Assembly (NCBI RefSeq): GCF_021347895.1
Contig: NC_067122.1
Span: 33,450,215 to 33,514,214, forward strand
Reading direction: 5' to 3'
DNA length: 64,000 nt
Source: Acanthochromis polyacanthus
Taxonomy: Eukaryota; Chordata; Actinopteri; Pomacentridae
The notes beneath the pieces were generated by a model. The model was not told the DNA's origin. It saw only the letters and a list, made by a program, of their open reading frames with translations, and ran no database searches. Position 1 is the stretch's first letter, and each line of letters begins with the position of its first letter. A program made the position numbers and the translations under genes. Of this stretch, positions 24,230 to 36,779 are shown piece after piece.

Positions 24230-25456
24230 CTTCAGAGAGACACTATTCCACTATAAAGAGATACTTGTACAAATACGGTCTTAATTGAAGAGCCATCAGA
24301 AGAAAACCTCTTCTACGTCCTCACCAGAAAAATCAGTGTTTCAAGTTTGCAAATGAACATATAGACAAGCCTGCTGCATTTTAGAAACAAGTTCTGTGAC
24401 TGTTGAGGTTAAAATAGAACTTTTTGACTGGAATGAGCAAAGGTGCATTTGGAGAGGAAAGGGCGCAGAATTTAAATCAAATCAAAATCAAATCAACTTT
24501 ATTTATATGGCACTTTTCATACAGTCGAGTAACACAAAGTGACTCACAGAGGATAAAAACAAAAACAACACAATACAAAACACTGTGAAAAACCCGAAAC
24601 CTTACATCCCCCAACAAATATACACACAGATACGCAATCACATATACATTCACACACATACGTAGACATACGAACAGACATACAGACCCACACACGCAAA
24701 CATACCAACATACACACACCAACATACACCATCTGTCAGTAAGGAGATATAGCGGAGACATGGCTGGGCACCGAAATCCGAAGTGAGGAAGAAGCTACCT
24801 TTGGGGGCCACACACACCGAGAGGAGTCATGGACCATGACTGCAGGGGCGCCGACACAAGGACCACCCCAGCCCAGGCAGACAGGAGGCTCCACACGAAG
24901 GTGTAAAGCTCTCCAGCCACCCGGACCAGGGCCATCCACGGGCCAGCACCCCCATCAGTGGACCAGAATCAACTCCAGGTGTGGTAGGCCCCCAGGATTT
25001 AATGAAAAGAACCTCTGCCCAACTATTAAGCATGGGGGTGGATCAATCATGCTTTCGGGTTGTATTGCAACCAGTGGCACAGGGACCTTTTCACGAGTAG
25101 AAGGAAAAATGGATTCAGTAAAATTTCAGCAAATTTTGGATGCTAACTTGATGCCATCTGTGAAAAAGCTGAAGTTAAAGAGAGGATGGCTTCTACAAAT
25201 GGATAATGATCCTAAACTCACCTCAAAACCCACAGTGGATTACATCAAGAGGCGTAAACTAAAGGTTCTACTATGGCCTTCACAATCTCCTGACTTCAAT
25301 ATAATTGAAAATCTATGGATAGACCTTAAAAGACCAGTGCATGACAGACAGGCCAGAAATCTCAAAGAACTGGAAGACTTTTGTAAAGAAGAATGGGTGA
25401 ACATACCTCAAACAAGAACTGAAAGACTCTTAGCTGGTTACAAAAAGTATTTATAA
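24230..25456 (+). pseudogene. Tc1-like transposase, interrupted
   Basis: The C-terminal half reads [23 protein letters not shown] (second catalytic Asp) and FNIIENLWIDLKR (Glu), ending at TAA 25454-25456. The N-terminal half lies left of the nested insertion. There the first-Asp motif WTDE has lost a base, and the Asp codon now reads GTT (24402-24404). In addition to the 518-bp insert, this makes the enzyme inactive. Confidence 0.8.
24476..24993 (-). mobile_element. Nested 5'-truncated retroposon in Tc1-like element C
   Basis: On the plus strand the insert starts with AATCAAA-type repeats and TCAACTTTATTTATATGGCA, the reverse complement of a LINE/SINE tail. It is flanked by AGAATTTAA (24467-24475) and AGGATTTAA (24994-25002), a 9-bp target duplication with one mismatch. 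Removing it restores the order of the Tc1-like element. Confidence 0.8.
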
Positions 25457-25716
25457 GCTGTGATACTTGCCAAAGGGGCAGTACAAGGTATTAACTCTGC
25501 AGGGTGCCCAAACTTTTTCAGATGCCATTATTGTATTTTCTGTTATTTTGAAAGTGTAAATGATGGAAATAAAATCTAACCTTTTTTGACATATAAGAAT
25601 GTCTCATCTGTAATTTGATGCCTTTTGGAGATTTTTCCATCTTTGCTTGGCTTCTTTATGCACATCAATACAATTTTTTTTTACCTGGGGTGCCCAAACT
25701 TTCCATCCCCACTGTA

Positions 25717-26498
25717 CATACCTGCGGCTTGCCCTCAAACATCCAGAGATTTATAGTCTGCACAAACATTGCTATGCCTTTATATAATTGCCTGGGTAAC
25801 ACCTGTGCCACGCATTGTACATCATCACTGATTAAGGATGTAAATAGAATATTTCATGTCAATTGCTATACTCAAAACCTAAACACAGGTGAGCTCTTAC
25901 TCTGCCTGTCAGGTAATAAAATGGAAACCTTTTCAAACACAACCAGAATCTGATCAAAGAAGTCTGATATTAGAGGGAAATTAAATTCTGGCTTCAACAG
26001 TTCATATCAGACAATTTAGAATTTTAGAAATTAGAGTACAGCTGAAATGTATTTAATTTAATTTAAGAGAACCCATTTTATAACAGGACGAGTCTCTTAC
26101 GAAACATATACATAAGAAAAACATGATGCTTCTCCTCCACCTGATGTTCTTTAGCAGAGCCTTCAATTTCCCCTAACAGTATCATGCTGGTCCAGATGCT
26201 GCTGCAGAAAGTCTATGGATGGAGCTGCTGATGTTCTGTCTGTGGAGTCTCCCAGCAGTCAGTAAAGATCCGGGTTTCTTCAGTTGTCCTTCCAGTTAAA
26301 TATAGCTTTGCTATTTTTAATGCACAATCATAAGAATAGAACAAAGTTGTCCTACTGGTCAGTGATCGAATTCAACATTAAATAACAATATAACATGAGC
26401 ATTAACCTTGACCTCATTCAAACCAATTTTCCTGTGAACAATAAAAAAAATTATATTGTGAGGCCAAAGTGTGACTGCAAGATACATGTAAAACTCCT
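25717..26498. other. Unassigned spacer
   Basis: No gene or repeat border supported. Confidence 0.4.
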
Positions 26499-26500
26499 TA

Positions 26501-28074
<1,574 letters not shown>

Positions 28075-28076
28075 TA

Positions 28077-28380
28077 TATCCCTGTTTAACTGCTATAGAA
28101 TCCTCAGAGCCAGATTTTATAAAGTGTTGCCGAGACAAGGCTGCTCACGACAGGCTCCAGTGAGCGCTGACCATCAGGTCCTCTGATTATATTAGAAGCT
28201 ATAGCTTATAATGCTGGATGTCTGGCCAGGATGGTCACATCTCTATGTGGAGTAAATTTAAAGTAAAGTTTTATCTTGATAAAATGATCCCAGATATGAT
28301 GTTTATACAACTACTTTTTTTTTTACCTAAAATAATCTTAAAACTAAATTTTGTGTCACAACAATATTGTTTATAAAAAT
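28077..28380. other. Unassigned spacer
   Basis: No gene supported; it includes a T-run near 28315. Confidence 0.35.
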
Positions 28381-28630
28381 ATATATAAATCTATTTTCCA
28401 TTCTCTGTTTTCTCCTCTGCTGTTCATGCTGGTTGGTACAAAATGCATCATGGGATACTTGGCTGCCTCAAATCCACACACAATGGAAATGATTTGCAAA
28501 TGATATGTAATGAGGTGCTCCTTGCCCATTCTCTCAGACTTGTCCCCTCCAAAAGAGGGACAGAAAGTTTGACATAACTTTAAGCGCAAAAAAATTACTT
28601 GTCTTTTAAAGCACAGACATAAGGGAAAAC
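28381..28630 (-). repeat. Dispersed repeat, inverse of 21119-21320
   Basis: The reverse complement contains AAGTCTGAGAGAATGGGCAA and TTACATATCATTTGCAAATC, paralleling 21190-21245. Boundaries are approximate and the family is unknown. Confidence 0.45.
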
Positions 28631-28719
28631 TCATTTTCAAGGATAAATTCTTTGTTTTTCAATGACAAATACTTTCTTTCCATTGACAGTCTATATTGTC
28701 TCTGTTTTAGCTCCATTGG

Positions 28720-29489
28720 GGAGGACAAAATTCTGCTATGCAAAATAACAGACAAGAAGACAGACTTAATCTTATGAGACCTAGATATATTTTATGAAGC
28801 AACCAAACAGAACTTGGCACTACCAAGCTAGAAAAGTTTTATGGGGTGAAACAGAACAAGAACTGTATGCACAGTGGAAAACACGAAGCACTACTATGCC
28901 AACATGGCATGACTGAGCAGACCACTGCAAAATACACACACACTTAACAAATCCAAAGAAACACTACACAATACTATGAGCCAACAAGATAGTGAGATAA
29001 CTTAGCTGACAGCCTGATGAGAAGAGAGGGGAAGGGCATGTGGACACAGGAGGAGTGTGGTGTAGCAGGGATGGACGTATCACTGGGTGCAGGGTCACTT
29101 GGAGGATGTGGGGGAATGGATCGGAGCTGACCGAGTTGGAACCGTTGAGGTAGGAGCTGAGACTCTGTCAGGAGCCAGGTGAAGCAGGCAGGGAGGGTCT
29201 TGCAACTGAAGCAAAGTAGAACTTGGTTCCGTAGCATAAAACAAACCAGAGCAGAACTTGGCCTGAGTTGATTAACTAGGTTGTTCAATGGTCAAGTGTT
29301 GAGTAGTGGTCTGAGCTTGGCTTTTATGAAGCGAGTGGGTGATTTGTAGGTGAATCACTCCTCACTGCAGGTGCTCAGGTCACTATCCAATCCCTGGCAC
29401 CTGTGCACATTCCACACACACACACCTCACTCACACCCACATGAGTGAAAAGGAGGGGAAAAAAACATGGCTGAGGAGGAGGGCATGAC
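28720..29489 (-). mobile_element. Candidate LTR remnant
   Basis: On the minus strand the region starts TGTCATGCCCTCCTCC at 29489. It has a TATA-like CATAAAAG about 170 bp downstream, pyrimidine-rich DNA and an end like GCAGAATTTTGTCCTCCCC, all reminiscent of fish Gypsy LTRs. No target duplication could be matched, so the far end is probably truncated. Confidence 0.35.
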
Positions 29490-29529
29490 AAGTTGTGAAT
29501 GTGAGAATAAATGGTCATGTGTGTCCACT

Positions 29530-29655
29530 TGGCTGGTGACCTGTCCAGGTTCTACCCTGCCTCTCACTCTGTGTCAGCACGGCTTTGCTCCAGGCCCCAA
29601 AGACCCACTAAAGGACAAGAATATATTATATATGTAGCTGCTGAATGGATGGATA
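29530..29655 (-). repeat. L2-like tail repeat, copy in inverse orientation
   Basis: GGTGACCTGTCCAGGTTCTA ... AGGCCCCAAAGACCCACTAA ... GAATGGATGGAT is the reverse complement of the repeat at 31028-31325. It is shortened. Confidence 0.6.
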
Positions 29656-29720
29656 AATCAGTCCTGTCAGTGCAATCCCAGGTGACAGCCAGCCTGAAGT
29701 GCTCTGCATGTGTTTGTATC

Positions 29721-30269
29721 CAACCCGGTCTCACGGGGATTCGTGAAACTGTCACGTAAGTTTTAGTTTCGGTTTCGTGCGCACCAACATGATTTCGTCA
29801 TGTTTTTCGTGCCGCTCACCACGAAATGTTTTTCGCTGTGGTAATCACATCTGAAAGTGGTTTATACCGGCGGATTCATGACGATCTAAGCTGTCCATCG
29901 GCGTATACTGCTTGTGTGATCGCGTTTGCGGCCGCCGGCCGCCGGACATTCTTGAAATTCCTATGCAAATTGGTAAGTGTAGCACCGGCTTATGGTTAGG
30001 TTATGGTTAGGATTATGGTTAGGGTTATGTTTAGGGACGATGTCATGCAAAATATAGCGTTGGATTCGCCGCGGTTTTACATTAAAAATATAATATACAC
30101 ATTCTTTTGAAATACGTTCTGAGTGGCACGAAAAGTCCGCCGTTTAAAATACATTGGTGCGCATTTCGTGGTGAGCGGCACGAAAAACATGACGAAATCG
30201 TGTTGGTGCGCACGAAGCCGAAACAAAAATTTACGTGACAGTTTCACGAATCCTCGTGAGATCGGGCTG
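29721..30269 (+). mobile_element. Foldback MITE with 7-bp target duplication, copy 1
   Basis: The ends CAACCCGGTCTCAC and GTGAGATCGGGCTG are inverted, followed inward by GGATTCGTGAAACTGTCACG and further pairing words (GTGCGCACCAAC, CATGTTTTTCGTGC). TTGTATC is duplicated exactly at 29714-29720 and 30270-30276. The core includes TTATGGTTAGG repeats. A second copy, inverted, is at 54126-54710. No coding potential. The superfamily is not assigned; 7-bp duplications are uncommon. Confidence 0.88.
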
Positions 30270-30337
30270 TTGTATCTTGTCACTTTTTTTTTCACTTTGT
30301 CTGCACTTTATTTGATAGCCAAGGTAGCAAGCTTTGT

Positions 30338-31757
30338 AATCCGTGTATCATTCGTTCATTCGTTTTTCAAAATAAAACCAAAACCAAAAAAAACAAAATA
30401 ACTACTTGTTTTTTTCAGTATTTGTTTCCAGACCCAAAATGAAGAAACGGATAACGAATCTTTTTTCCGATTTCCGATTTTGTGCACAATTGGAAAATGG
30501 ACAAAACGGATAACAGGGTTAGAATAATAACTCTAATTTAGCTATTATTGGTACCCATTTCCCAATGTGCTTTGCTCGCGCAACAGAGTAGACACCGCTT
30601 GGGGTGCTGCGCAGCGAGAAATACGGCCGCCCTCTTGGTCCGGTCACCCGCTCCACTCAGCGCTGTTTGACAGCGCATTTAATCCATTTTAACTCTGAAT
30701 ATTAAACTGATTTTCACGCGTTTTTATTTTTATTGTTTTTACTGCAAACGTCATACATGTAGCTATGTGATACAGGACAAATGGTTCGGTGTATTTTAAT
30801 ATTCATAGCGGGATTAACAGTAATAGAATATTCTGATATTAAGCTCGACTGTAGACAGGTATTTTGTAAACACTGTAAACACACACACACTAATATATGT
30901 TAGAGAAGCAGATAATGGCAGTAAAGCCAATTATTTCAATAATTTGAAGAGACAATGATTACGCTATAAATACATATATAAACAAAATACTGACTAATGA
31001 ACACATATTTCTATATTATCATTTTCTGATATCCATCCATCCATCCTCTACACACCACTTTATCCTCACTAGGGTCGCGGGGGGTGCTGGAGTCTATCCC
31101 AGCTGACTCCAGCGAAGGCAGGGGACACCCTGGACAGGTCACCAGTCTGTCACAGGGCTACATATACAGGCAAACAATCACACTCACATTCACACCTGCG
31201 GACAATTTAGAGTAACCAATTAACCTCAGCATATTTTTGGACTGTGGGACGAAGCCAGAGTGCCCGGAGAAAACCCACGCATGCACAGGGAGAACATGCA
31301 AACTCCATGTAGAAAGATCCCGGGCTTTTATCCCTTCAAATTATGACGTTTGCAGCAAAAACAATAAAAATAAAAACGCGTGAAAATCAGTTTAATATTC
31401 AGAGTTAAGATGGATTAAATCCGCTGTCAAACAGCGCTGAGTGGAGCGGGTGACCGGACCAAGAGGGCGGCCGTATTTCTCGCTGCGCAGCACCCCAAGC
31501 GGCGTCTACTCTGTTGCGCGAGCAAAGCACATTGGGAAATGGGTACCAATAATAGCTAAATTAGAGTTATTATTCTAACCCTGTTATCCGTTTTGTCCAT
31601 TTTCCAATTGTGCACAAAATCGGAAATCTGAAAAAAGATTCGTTATCCGTTTCTTCGTTTTGGGTCTGGAAACAAATATTGAAAAAACGAGTCATTATTT
31701 CGTTTTTTTGGTTTTGGTTTTATTTTGAAAAACGAATGAATGAATGATACACGGATT
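30338..31757. mobile_element. Large foldback element, ~417-bp inverted arms
   Basis: The arms at 30338-30755 and 31342-31757 are near-perfect reverse complements (AATCCGTGTATCATTCG ... ; AAACGGATAACG; AATACGGCCGCCCTCTTGG; ACGCGTTTTTATTTTTATTG). CTTTGT is repeated directly outside both ends (30332-30337, 31758-31763), a candidate 6-bp target duplication. The ~586-bp loop holds an L2-like repeat. No transposase is present, so it is a non-autonomous foldback transposon of unassigned superfamily. Confidence 0.88.
31028..31325 (+). repeat. L2-like tail repeat, copy 3 (longest)
   Basis: The fullest copy in the window: CCATCCATCC, CACTAGGGTCGCGGGG, CCCAGCTGACTCC, CACCCTGGACAGGTCACC, ACTCACATTCACACCTGC, CATATTTTTGGACTGTGGGA and AGAAAGATCCCGGG. 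It lies inside the loop of the foldback element. Confidence 0.85.
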
Positions 31758-31929
31758 CTTTGTGTCTTCTCAGTACAACAATCTGGCTTTGGATTTTGCT
31801 TCATGTTTTTAGCACTTTCTGAGTACGTTTACATCCTGGATTTTTCCTGTTGGATTCCTGTCCTTTGGGTGGAGATCCAGCATTCTACTGTTTACACCAA
31901 GAACCAGCTGATGAGCCTCTGACAGTGTG

Positions 31930-32610
31930 CTGTCGCCAACATGAGACACAACATTTGCCGGAGAGCTGAGAAGGAGGAGATCATGTGTTCACATAGACAT
32001 GGCTGCATTACAGCTTACCGGACTCAATCATGAATTTAGCCTGATTCCAGTTTGTGAGTGCAGACATAAATTCTAGTGAGAGTAGCAAGAATAGGGTAAT
32101 TGGAGTCGGTCTTGACATGAACAATAAGTGGTGCAACACTGAATTCATTAACATGACGCATTACATGAACAGCAAACTGCTAGCAATAAGTATTTGTGTC
32201 TATTATTAGCACAGAAAGCCTTTTCAGACTACTGTGACAATTGTTTACATTCCTACTGCGGCCAGTGTGGTGGGAGCAACTGACATCATCAATTCCGTGT
32301 CTGCTGGATTCCAGACACTTCAACCCAGTGCTTTCATAGTCATCTCAGGGGTTTTCAACCACACCGCTCTTACATCAACTCTGCCCAGTTTCAGTTTGCT
32401 CATTGCAAAACCAGCAGCAACAAAACACTCAACCTGTTGTTTGCTAATGGGAAGGAAGCATACAGTTCGCTTTCCCTCCTGAGGTCAGATCACAACCTGG
32501 TCCACTACAAGCCCATCTACAGTCTTGTAGTGCAACAGCAACCAGCAAGCATCAGAAGCCCAGTGTGTCTACACCCCATGGACTTGAAATGTACTCCTAA
32601 TTATAGAATC
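31930..32610 (+). pseudogene. LINE endonuclease fragment (L2/CR1-type)
   Basis: Frames after 32230 read TIVYIPTAASV, AFIVISGVFNHTAL and then, in a shifted frame, RSDHNLVHYKPIY. These correspond to the apurinic endonuclease motifs of the broken LINE at 33.2-36.4 kb (VISGDFNH; GRSDHNLVYL). The Asp of GDFN reads Val here. Frameshifts and loss of both ends show an old, dead fragment. Confidence 0.7.
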
Positions 32611-32739
32611 ACTCTTAAACTCCCTGTCAGAATCACTGGAGTAGACACGCTGGGCTCCTGGGCCGATTCTGGTCAGTCCACCTGGGTAACTGCCATTAGC
32701 AATGGAGCTAACTAACATCTAATAATAATTAGAGCCAGA

Positions 32740-33165
32740 AATACGTGGAGACACTCACCCACCGGCAGTTGGAGATCTGGGCTCGGTTCTGTGTGTGTTC
32801 GGCGGAGCTGCAGAACAGCGGCAGCAACATCAAAGGGGCTCCAGCCAACTGTGCCCATGTGGGGGTGAGTTCTTGCTGTCGCAGACAGCCAATCATAGGG
32901 AGATTGTGGCGAGCACTGGTATCCGCCCACAAAGGGTCAAAAGTGTTCTCCCCGCGCGTGTAAATCAGAGCTCCACGGATAATTATGGCACCATGCACGG
33001 ACGAGTAGCAATGTCTCCACGCGCGTAAGAGGCTCCTCGCGCGCTGAGACATTGCCACGCGCGCAGAGTGTTTTTTGCACCCGTGGAGACTTTTTTCCAC
33101 TCACGTGGGGTACGTGTTTCGCGCGCTCGAGAGAGTGTTGCGCGCGACTTTTGACCCAAATTTGA
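32740..33165. other. CpG- and CGCG-dense segment
   Basis: This ~425-bp stretch is far more CpG-rich than its surroundings, with repeated CGCGCG words (near 32955, 33020, 33040, 33058, 33120 and 33140). It sits between the plus-strand LINE fragment and the 3'-truncated minus-strand LINE. It may be the promoter/5' region of an unidentified repeat or a small CpG island. No gene is recognised. Confidence 0.45.
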
Positions 33166-33184
33166 TGCCATACTTATCAGATCT

Positions 33185-34546
33185 CTGTATTCAGCTTCAT
33201 GTCCATTTCTGATACATGCCACGATAGCAGTGTCATCAGAGTATTTCTGAATGTGGCAGGACTCAGTGCTGTATTTGAAGTCAGATGTATACAGAGTGAA
33301 CAGGAATGGAGCCAGGACTGTTCCTTGTGGAGCCCCAGTACTACTCATTAATGTCCCAGAAACACAGTTCCCCAGCCTGACAAACTGCAGCCTTCCTGTC
33401 AAGTAATCTGTAATCCATGAAACACAGGAAGGATCCACTCCCATCTCTGTGAGCTTGTCTTTGAGGATGGTGGGTTGGATGGAGTTGAATGCATTTGAAA
33501 AATCAAAGAACATGATTCTCACATAAACTCCAGATTCCTCCAGATGAGACAGGGCACGGTGAAGCATGAAGAGGAAGGCATCATCCATTCCAATGTGTTC
33601 TTTGTATGCAAACTGCAAGGAATCGAGTTTGTCTTTGACCTCAAGCCTCAGGAGACGTAAAACCAGCCGCTCCAGAGTTTTCATGATGTGTGAGGTTAGA
33701 GCAATAGGTCTGTAGTCATTTAGTTCCGCCGGACATTTGATTTTGGTACCGGTACAATACAGGATGTTTTCGATAGAGCAGGCACCCGCCCCAGCTGTAG
33801 ACTCAGGTTGAAGATCCTGTGGAGAGGTTGACACAGTTGTGCAGCACAGTCTTTAAGCAGTCTTGGACATACATCATGTGGGCCAGCTGCCTTCCCAGAG
33901 CAAAGTCTCTGAAGCTCCAACATCACCCCTGTCTCTGTGACAGAGACGGATACAGGTGCTGGAACAGAAGTGGCTGCAGCTGTGGAGACGTGTAGGAGAC
34001 GGAGGAGAAGGAGGAGGAGCTATAGTGGCGATTTCCATATGTTGAGGAGAAGAAGGAGGAGTAGCAGAGGAAGTAGGTGTGTCCACAGTGTCAAATCTGT
34101 TGAAAAACAAGTTGAGTTCGTCAGCTCTTTCTACATCACCCACTATTGGCTCCCTCCTCTTTTTATTGTTGTGTCCAGAGATGGTATTAATTCCTCTCCA
34201 CACATCATGGATGTTACTGTGTTGAAAATTCCTCTCTATCTTCTTTTTGTATTCCATCTTTGCCACTTTCAGTCTCCTCTTCAACTCATGTTGCACTTCT
34301 TTGAGTCGTTCTTTGTCACCATCTCTAAAAGCTTGTTTTTTCTGGTTGAGGATTGCCTTTATGTCGCTTGTGATCCATGGTTTGTTATTGGGGAAACAGC
34401 GAACAGTCTTTGCAAGTATGACTGTGTCTCTACAGAAGTTGATGTATTCAGTAAAACAATCAACCTGTCTGTCAATGTTCATACTGTCCTCATCTGTTTC
34501 CAGGAGCACATTCCAGTCTGTTGATTCAAAGCAGTCCCTTAGAGCT
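33185..34546 (-). pseudogene. LINE ORF2, reverse transcriptase part
   Basis: Downstream of the LTR insert the frame continues (NKPWITSDIKAILNQKKQAF, then LNDYRPIALTSHIMKTLERL, MFFDFSNAFNSIQP, GAPQGTVLAPFLFTLY). It carries the catalytic YSDDTA at 33232-33243. A frameshift near 33870-33930 breaks it, and the C-terminal thumb region is missing. Confidence 0.82.
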
Positions 34547-35469
34547 TGTAGCGCCCCTCACACTCATCACACAGTCCCACCATCCTGTGCACAGTCATCA
34601 CGTATCAGTTTCCACACCCACGATCCGTGCAGCACCACTCCCACTCACCAATGGCCCATGCCGTTAAAACGCTGATCCAGGAAATAGGATGGGGAGAGCA
34701 TGTCCGGGGAGGCCATGGAGAGGGAACAGTGAATGAGGAAGAGATCGGCATACGTGTGCGTTGTAGCGTTGTGTAAGTCCGCGTCTCATGCTCGGTTCTG
34801 GAAGTCTGTGCGTCGTTCAAAGTGGGCATCAGTCGAAGATGGTTTTTACCCGGGGCATTGTGTCTGTGAGGAATATCAGGAGGAGCGCCTCGTCACTGTT
34901 GAGTCCGGAGTCCGACAGTTGGATGGAGTGACCACTGGATGACTGACTGACTGACCTTAACCGACTATGGTTCCGTGAGTGATTCTTGAGTGTGTGTAGA
35001 TATATGAATGAGTGTTTCTGAACGGCGAAAAGACGCTGAGGTATTAATTCCGGGTTCGGGCAAAAGAGTAGGTCCACGGTAAAACCTGGACGGGATTCAC
35101 AATTTCAAGTTGGTTTTCATTTGGTTTATACTGGACTGAACTGTGTGGGAAATTTATGTTGAAAACCCAAAAGGGACTTTGCACAAAAAACTGAACTGAA
35201 CTCTCGAACTGAACTGAGTTTACCGGCATGCACACACAGCTGGGTTTGTTATTTTATGATTGGTTCTGACTTGCATATTGCATTGAATATAATTTGAAAA
35301 ATCTACTTTGCTTTGTTTTTTTTTTCCCTCCCACTCTGGTTGATATGTGCATGATAATATCTTGTTTTTGCTTTTCATGACGCACTGGATTTGTGTGGGT
35401 ATAAAAAAGGTTTTCTTTCTTGAATTGGCAGACGTGACTCTGGCTGGCACCCCAGTCTAACCCGTTACA
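34547..35469. mobile_element. Solo LTR, 923 bp, inside a LINE
   Basis: The insert starts TGTAGCG, ends CGTTACA and is flanked by AGCT (34543-34546 and 35470-35473). Taking it out rejoins the LINE frame. A TATAAAAAA lies near 35400, but polyadenylation and orientation are unclear. No internal genes are present, so it is the product of recombination between two LTRs. The type (Gypsy or ERV) is undetermined. Confidence 0.78.
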
Positions 35470-35473
35470 AGCT

Positions 35474-36372
35474 TCACTAGCTTGAGGAGTCCATTTTCTG
35501 ATTTGGACTTTAGTTGCAGGCTGTATCAGCACACAAGGTTTGTAACAGGTCTGCAGATAAACCAGGTTATGATCTGACCTGCCCAGTGGTGGTAAGGCAG
35601 TAGCTCTGTAAGCTTCTTTGACATTGGCATACAGCAGGTCTAAGGTTTTATTCTCTCTGGTAGGGCAGTGAACAAACTGTGTAAATCCGGTCAGGTGAGA
35701 GGAGAGGCTGATATGATTAAAATCTCCTGATATTATTACAAGTGCCTCAGGATGTTGAGTCTGTATCCTAGCAACAGTATTATGCAACACATCACATGGA
35801 ACCAAGTCAGTTGCTTTGGGTGGAATATATACAAGTATTGTTATGATGTGACTGAACTCCATTGGGACATAATATGGCCGAAGTCCAACTGCCAACAGTT
35901 CAATATCTGGACAATACAATTTCTCCTTAACCATTATGAGTGAGGAGTTACACCATCTCTGGTTAACAAATAAAGCCAGACCTCCTCCTTTCTTCTTGCC
36001 ACTAGCTTTAGCATCTCTGTCTGACCTTATGAGAGTGAAGCCAGGTAGATCCACAGTTGAGTCTGAGTTGTTTTGATTCAACCAGGTCTCAGTAAAACAC
36101 AGGAGACTGCATTCACGATATATTTTGTCCATCTTCACCAATGTCTCCAGCTCGTTACATTTGTTTGGCAAAGAGTTTTTGTTTCCCATGATGATTGATG
36201 GAAGAAAGGGCTTGTATCTCCATTTCCTAGCCTTCACCTTTGCACCAGCACGGCAACCACGAAAACACCTCAAGATGTCCACTGGAATTGGATGTTGCAG
36301 TCCAGATTTGTTCTGTCTCAATGAAAAAAGCTCCTCTCTTGAATAGATTCTTCTCCCAGCAGAAACCTCCAT
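35474..36372 (-). pseudogene. LINE ORF2, apurinic endonuclease part
   Basis: Starting at MEVSAGRRIYSREELFSLR, the frame has the endonuclease motifs LCFTETWLN, GFTLIRSDRD, GGGLALFVNQRW, IITILVYIPP, VIISGDFNH and LGRSDHNLVYL, in family order. The Asn, Glu, Asp-Asn and Ser-Asp-His positions expected for the nuclease are visible, so this part looks intact. The frame runs into the inserted LTR at its end and cannot give a full-length protein. Confidence 0.8.
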
Positions 36373-36779
36373 CAGCAGTGGATAAAACACGACAAAATAT
36401 TTTTAAAATATAGCAAAAATACAGCAAAAACTGAAAACAGTTAAGAGACACCAAACTTTGAAAGAAAAGAAAGAAAATTGATCAACACCGTACCAACTTA
36501 TAAATGAAAGAATGAAACGGAAAAATGGTAAAGCTCAACATACCGTGCTGATCCATGAATCGAAGCCTTCAAATTACAACACAACGGTGCGTCGCTTAAA
36601 TCAGTCCCCAATCAACACAGCTTTGGGCGGAACCAAACAAAAATACCCGGCACAGGGAACAACAACGACAATCTAAAGGGGGGCCAGTTACACTATGTCT
36701 TGGCCCAAGCTCTATTATGCAAGCAATGTGGCAACAATAAGCATTCCTGTAGCTAATGTGCACAACGGTGATGTCAAAC

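Larger units (their letters stand above)
23918..25714 (+). mobile_element. Tc1-like transposon C, left tip missing
   Basis: The right end, TTTACCTGGGGTGCCCAAAC to CCCCACTG, is followed by TA (25715-25716). The matching left-end sequence begins only at ATGTGCATAAAGAAGCCAAG, so roughly the outermost 55 bp are lost. Inverted blocks (AAAATCTCCAAAAGGCAT and its complement; CAATAATGG and CCATTATTG) pair the two ends. A 518-bp retroposon interrupts it at 24476-24993. Confidence 0.88.
33170..36400 (-). mobile_element. L2/CR1-type LINE, 3' truncated, split by an LTR
   Basis: A minus-strand non-LTR retrotransposon with an endonuclease domain (35474-36372) and a reverse transcriptase domain (33185-34546), in the usual order for one ORF2. 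The 34547-35469 solo LTR separates them, and the coding sequence on either side is otherwise continuous. The 3' part beyond the catalytic centre is lost near 33170. The clade is judged from motif style. Confidence 0.85.

Noticed and set aside
33937..34524. 195-residue plus-strand frame
   Set aside because: Reverse of the LINE reverse transcriptase linker region; the minus-strand reading has real motifs.
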